The notes beneath the pieces were generated by a model. The model made no database searches. It was not told the origin of the DNA and was given only the letters and a program-made list of their open reading frames with translations. A stretch of 64,000 nt of DNA from Isoetes taiwanensis. Its lineage: Eukaryota > Streptophyta > Lycopodiopsida > Isoetales > Isoetaceae. Positions 58,331 to 64,000 of the stretch are shown here, one piece after another. Both the position numbers and the translations under genes were made by a program. Location of the stretch: the NCBI GenBank assembly GCA_021234155.1, contig JAJEKV010000009.1, forward strand, positions 13,274,546 to 13,338,545, in the 5' to 3' direction. Position 1 is the first letter of the stretch. Each line of letters starts with the position of its first letter.

Positions 58331-60050
58331 TTAGAATTGAGTAAGCTTGTCTGTGATTTAACATGACATAGGTAATAGAACAAATTGAAGTGATGTGGTG
58401 GAAGCAAACCAACTATCCGTGATGGAACTAACTCATCAGAGAAGAATTATGAAATTGCATTCAAGATGGCTTGGATCCAAATGTCGATCCCAATAATGAT
58501 AATGATTATATGGAGTTGTTGCCAAATTGAAGATAGGTTCTTATAGAAAACTAAATACCGGTGCCAAGGCGATTGTGTTACAAACTGCGTGCATTTAGGC
58601 ATCACAACAAGATCCTTACGTTCTTCTTTTGAGCTTAAAAGGAATGCAATATTTGGCTAGGAGTTTTGTTTATATTATTTTTTTTTTAATGTTCTATATA
58701 TTTTGGGTAAATTGCATACGAATAGGGTTCAAATTTGGCTTTCAAAATTCATATTCGACAAGTTTTTTTTTTTTTGCAAACCCCTATATATACAGCCTAA
58801 GTGCATCAACGGGGATAGGAAGAGCCTCTAGATCCAATTTTAGAGCAATCTATGTTAACCAAAACATGCAAAAAAAACGATTCACACAACGGTTTTCTAA
58901 ACATGTATCAATAATATGCTATCCGACACTTTCAACCAAGCAATTAATTTAATTGTCACTTACACGAAGAGGGGATTAAGCCCTCTCCTCCCTACTTTAA
59001 AAATACAATAGTACTCATGTATGTGTAGAAACTTCATATGTATTATTACAAAGCATACAACATATAACCATATAACATACAACACACCTAAAACAACAAT
59101 GTAAACTCTATTTACACCCCAAAGGACATTTAAGGATCTAACCAAGGCTATGAAGAGCAAAAACGTGGCTATGCTTCTACACATTATCAAAGACCACTCC
59201 CCAATTAATCAGGGTGGCAAATGTGAAACAAAATGAACAAATTAAATTAATGAATAAAATATTATACCACCTAGAATTTTACCCTAGGAAACGTAATGCA
59301 TTCCGCTTCCGAAAACCAAATCACAATAGAATAGAATAGAATAGAATAGTTTTTTTAACGTCCACGGAGACCAATAGGTCATGGGACCCATACAATGGGC
59401 TAGTACAATCATTACTACTAGGATTAAAAAACCCCTGCCTCGAAAGGTTTTCAAGGGAAAAACCTTTGCAGTAATGATGATACTAGACAAGCAAATGCCA
59501 TTTTAATACATATAAACTTTTCACTAATCCAAATCTGGTGCTGTGCCCGTTGTATCTCACATAGAACACGAGGATGATGAACTCACACTTTGTCCAATAG
59601 CAGAAAGACGGACAGAAAACAAATCCTGGCCTCTGAGATAATTAAAAGGCAAAGGCAAATCTTTGGCAAGTTGACGAAACAATAAAAAAATGTAGCAACT
59701 AGTCAATTTAGCCATAAGTCGATAACAACTCAAGCTTTATTTTAGCTGCAATTGGAACATAAAATTTGCTTTTGCTTCACGGGAAGGGCCATTCCACATA
59801 CAGACTGAAGATGGCCAGTAATAGAAGCAAACGAAAAACCAAAGAATCAAATGCAAAAAGGTGCAGAATGTTTAGTTTCTGAGACTAGAGAGAAATGGCA
59901 TTATCAGGAAAACTATTCCTAAATTATAAAACATTCAAAGAACCAACAAAATTGCATCAAGAGACTAGCTTGAAACTCCAAATCAAATTCGATTGGAATG
60001 TTCCGACAAAACCGTAATAAAACCATCTTACGATATAACCCCGAGAAAGT
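58331..60050. repeat. RPL26 3'-flank repeat, copy D (short)
   Basis: Copy D starts at TTAGAATTGAGTAAGCTTG (equivalent to copy A 15878) and ends inside the RPL26 3' UTR equivalent (ACCCCGAGAAAGTAG, copy A about 17675), a few bases before the stop codon. It contains small insertions and substitutions and one SINE. It is the most diverged of units C-E. Confidence 0.88.
59323..59490 (-). mobile_element. SINE-like insertion with (TATTC)n tail
   Basis: The other repeat copies read AAATCACAAGCAAATGCC; here ~165 bp interrupts that site after AAATCACA. On the minus strand it ends GGACGTTAAAAAAAC followed by (TATTC)n (59326-59352). The body resembles 55745-55950. This is a clean empty-site/filled-site comparison within the window. 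Confidence 0.8.
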
Positions 60051-63000
60051 AGAAGTTGCCTGATAATTCTCAACAGCTCATTGTCAAGCAACCCACTACT
60101 ATCCTCCTCTGCCAGTTAGTCCAGTTAATCTTTCTTCCTCCTCGTAGTCCTAATCAAGCAAATAATACTACTAGAATCAAGTGGTTAGAAAAGATGGACA
60201 GTATGCCAACATACTTAGGAATGGAGAGGAATTCATGTGGTTTTGAATTTTTTTTGCAACTTGGGAGAGTATCTTTGAAGGGATTAGAGCTACTAAAGCA
60301 CATAAACTCTCTATGCCATGGACAAGTATCTTGCAAATGTTGCAAGTATTTGGTAGCAACGGAGGAAGAAAATGGTTCCTCTTATTAAGACATGTGCGGA
60401 ATAAAAAAGGGCCTTTGAAAATTATTACGAGCACACTATTTTGCATACCTTAGAACACAATGGGATTCAATCATAAAATGAGAATGGGAATTTGTCTGTC
60501 TCATATGCTAGAAAGTCTAGCTATTTATCAGTACAAATGGAAGGACTCAGCTATAAGCAATTAACAAGAGAACTTATTGCTAGCTTAACATAAGAGCTTT
60601 TTACTAGAGCCACAAACTCTGGATAAAGCAGAAGTTGCAGAAGGAGACTAGGTCCTAGGGAACTAAATATCTGGGAAGGCTATCCTCGGGACAAGAATGT
60701 TAAACCTGACATTGAAAAGATGAACACTAACGTAGCTAAAAGCGTAAGATTTAATGAAAATTACAAAGAGCCAAATCCACAGAATAGGAATCCAGAGCAA
60801 TGTATGTCCCATGAACGAACTAAAACCATAGCAAAGCGATATCTTATATCTCGCGAACCCCATTTCATAGCTGAATGTCCTAAGATTCTTGTGGAAAACT
60901 CCAATCTAAAAATCAAAGAACCAAAGAAGAGCCCGAAGGAAAAATGGATGCAAACTTTTATGTTCAAATAATTGTTTAATTTACTCTCTAAGAAAAGATT
61001 TGATAACTCAATTATTAGACTGGAGGGAAACACCTTTCTTGTTCAAGTTGGATCAAAATAATCAACTTGAAGGGGAAAGGAGGGCGTCAAGTTGGATTGA
61101 AATAATCAGTTGAAGAGGAAAGGAGACATTTCTTGTTCAGGTTGGATTGGAATAAACAGTTCGAAGGATCAACAAGTGGATCTTTCTTGTTCAAGTGAGG
61201 GAAACCAACTTGAAGAATCTGAAAGAATCGCTTTTCTCCTTGGTATGCCAAAAATGGCATGCAATAAGTGAAAAGATAGAATCTTCTCAAAGGAGATCTG
61301 AGATGATTAACCTTGAGAAGGGAAGAACTTATGTATCTTTCAAAGATAGTCTTGAATGATCATCTTTAAAAGAGAGTTTGAATCAAGAGAAGGGAAGGAT
61401 TAACATAGCACAGACTCGAGGGACTAGTCTATGGTGAAAAGGCTAAATAAATCACCTTAATAATAAATTTTTTTTTTTTTTTTTGGGGGATGATCAAAAG
61501 AGGGCGTCGAAAGTAGTAGTTCTCTTTGGTGTCCACCCATTTGCTAACGTGGCGCACAAAAGGCTTACTAATTATCTTTTTTACTTTTGCAAATCACATC
61601 CAGCGGCTAGTTTTCTTTAGATCTCAGTCTTCAAAGGTCAATATACCAATACCTTGAAAAATCCTGAAGCGAATCTGCCTGATCGAAGGTTGTGAAAAAA
61701 TTGACACTGCATTGGTCTTATCTTGAAAGCCAAAAGAGTGAGTTAATCCAACCTCAAAACTGCCAGCTAGTCTTGATATAAAGGACGATGATTTACTCTT
61801 CCTTTTTTGCCAAAAAACGTTTAGTTCGTATAGCTTTCTCTATCAAATAAATGGTTCTTTTCTACTATATATCACAAGACAGAAGTGTGTTCTCTAACAC
61901 CATTGGCAATGGTTAATGTATTGCTTTAACCATGTCATTTGTAACTAAAATGGCTAATCAAAAATTCCTATTGCCCTTTTCTAACAAATGGATATTAGCA
62001 GCATGGAAGAAATAGAGATGTTAGTAGCTCCACTAATACGAAACAACAAAGTGATATGATTACATCATAGATCCTAATGTTAAAACTTGAAACATAAAGC
62101 TAAGAATTGAGTAGGCTTATCTGTGATTTAACATGACATAGTAATAGAACAAATTGAAGTAACCAACTATCCAGATGGAACTAACTACTGTAGAAGAATT
62201 ATGAAATTCGTACCAAGATGGCTTGGATCCAAATGTCGATCCCAATAATGATACGATAATAGATATGGAGTTGTTGCCAAATTGAAGATAGGTTCTTATA
62301 GAAAACTAAATACCGAGCCAATGCATTGTGTTACAACTGTGCATTTAGGCATCACAACAAGATCCTTACGTTCTTCTTTTCGAGCTTAAAAGGAATGCAA
62401 TATTTGGCTAGAGGTTTTGTTTATATTTATTTATCTTTAATGTTCTATATATTTTGGTAATTTGCATACAAATAGGGTTCAAATTTGGCTTTCAAAATTC
62501 ATATTCCACATGTTTTTTTGCAAATGCAAACCCCTTTATATACAGGCCTAAGTGCATCAACGTGCATCAACGGGGATAGGAAGAGCCTGCGAACCCAATT
62601 TTAGAACAATCTTTGTTAACCAAAACCTGCAAAAGACGATTCACACAACCATTTTCTAAACATGTATCAATAATATGCTGACATTTTCGAGCCAAGCAAT
62701 TGATTTAATTGTCACTTACACGAAGAGGATTAGCGCCCTCAAAAATCTCTCCTCCCTATTCGCAATACGATAGTACACATGTATGTGTAGAAACTTCATA
62801 TGTATTATTACAAAGCATACAACATATAACCATATGACATACAACACACCTAAAACAACAATGTAAACTCTATTTACACCCCAGTGACATTTAAGAACGA
62901 ACAAAGGCTATGAAGAGCAAAAACATGGCTATGCTTCTACACAATATCAAAGACCACTCCTGAATTAATCAGGTGGCAAATGTGAAACAAAATGAACAAA

Positions 63001-63720
63001 TTAAATTAATGAATGAAATATTATACCGCCTAGAATTTTACCCTAGAGAAGGTACTGTTGTTGAATGTAGGATGATTATTTGAATACTTATGCAAAACCT
63101 TGGTTGGTGTTTCAGGAAAAAGTGAAACGTAATGCATTCCGCTTCCGAAAACCAAATCACAAGCAAATGCCATTTTAATACATGAAAACTTTTCATTAAT
63201 CCAAATCTGGTGTTGTGTCTCACATAGAACATGAGGATGATCAACTCACACTTTGTCCAATTGCGGAAAGACAGACAGAAAACAGATCCTGGCTCCAGAT
63301 AATTAAAAGGCAGTGCAAATGCTGACAAGTTGACGCAACAATCAATAATGTAGCAACTAGTCAATTTAGCCATAAGTCGATAACAACTCAAGCTTTATTT
63401 TAGATGCAATTGGAACATAAACTTTGCTTTTGCTTCATGGGAAGGGCCCTTCCACATACAGACTGAAGATGGCCAGTAATAGAAGCAAACGAAAAACCAA
63501 AGAATCAAATGCAAAAACGTTGTGCAGAATGTTTACTTTCTGACTAGAGAGAAATGGCATTATCAGGAAAGCTATTCCTAAATTATAAAACATTCAAAGA
63601 ACCAACAAAATTGCATCAAGAGACTAGCTTGAAACTCATCCAGTTCAAATTCGATTGGAATGTTCTGACAAAAACCGTAATAAAACCATCTTACATATAA
63701 CCCTGAGAAGTAGTTCATAT
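60051..63720. repeat. RPL26 3'-flank repeat, copy E, continuous with RPL26 copy 2
   Basis: Copy E starts at GTTGCCTGATAATTCTCAAC (as in copy C 54349), runs through the gag-like part and flank region, and continues without a break into a second RPL26 gene. Its right part (63040-63720) differs from copy A (16980-17681) by only scattered bases, so the event that placed it is recent. Confidence 0.92.
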
Positions 63721-64000
63721 TCAATCCACTTCCTGAAGCCCGGCGCTAACTTCCTCTGTCGTAAATTTGCCTTTGCCTTTCTCTGCAGCTCTTCCTTTTC
63801 CTTTTCTATCCAGCAAAGCTTTCCTGTCCTTATCAAGTTTTAATTTTGTGATAATAACTTTAGAGGGATGGATGCCAACATTCACAGTAGCTCCTGTTAT
63901 GGGACCAATTAGGCAATTACAAAAAACCTAAAACATGCAAAAACAGGCTAATAGGAAATGATCTTACCATTGACCTTCTCTCGGGTAATACGCTCGATAT
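63721..64000 (-). CDS. RPL26: 60S ribosomal protein L26, second copy (3' part; cut by window edge)
   Basis: Exon 4 is 63721-63893 (stop TGA at 63721-63723), with an AG acceptor at 63894-63896, and encodes the C-terminus ending [15 protein letters not shown], identical in length (173 nt) to the first copy. The donor of exon 3 is at 63968, and the exon continues off the edge. The intron differs by one A in a run. Nothing visible breaks the gene here. Exons 1-3 lie outside the window, so function cannot be judged. Confidence 0.9.

Overview
The window is nuclear DNA from a land plant with a large, repeat-rich genome. The evidence is spliced GT-AG genes (a four-exon cytosolic ribosomal protein L26 gene), a type II metacaspase relic, L1-type LINEs, a Ty3/gypsy element, a tRNA-derived SINE, a MULE-like element, long AT-rich non-coding stretches and no bacterial gene packing. 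The style of the LINEs and of two transposase-like relics makes a non-flowering plant such as a fern plausible, but that is a low-confidence inference. The only gene that looks alive is RPL26 (minus strand, 17682-18373). A second, nearly identical copy starts at the right edge (63721-64000, cut by the window).

Layout. 1-2330: decayed L1-type LINE (minus). 2345-7340: decayed Ty3/gypsy element (plus) with two CCHC knuckles, protease, an extra RNase H ahead of the reverse transcriptase, RT, RNase H and integrase; a ~300 bp terminal-inverted-repeat insertion (2667-2968) splits the first knuckle. 8640-11640: second LINE (minus). 12547-12806: seven palindromes at ~41 bp spacing. 14630-14657: perfect hairpin at the left edge of the RPL26 3'-flank repeat. 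14658-18640: RPL26 locus. 19080-19895: HUH/Rep-like endonuclease relic followed by direct repeats. 20560-27240: tandem and dispersed duplications, including a stray copy of the RPL26 start region. 27319-29065: LINE ORF1-like (DUF4283-type) frame, minus. 30200-31485: FCP1/NLI-phosphatase-like relic. 35007-37173: MULE-like element with palindromic-array arms and a 10 bp target duplication. 37190-40375: coding-like fragments (acidic low-complexity protein, F-box, exon series). 45199-45720: Ulp1 protease relic. 47150-48560: transposase-like relic (minus). 48897-64000: repeated copies of the RPL26 3' flank, interrupted by SINEs, with a metacaspase relic (52736-53092) and an older diverged copy between them.

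How it fits together. There is no operon or pathway here. The window records the growth of a transposon graveyard around one housekeeping gene. The RPL26 3' flank was copied several times in direct orientation, with junctions at short microhomologies, and the last copy carries an RPL26 gene with it. The most unusual items are the Rep-like HUH protein, the palindromic arrays (one of them forming MULE arms), the gypsy element with RNase H before RT, and the compensated frameshift inside RPL26.
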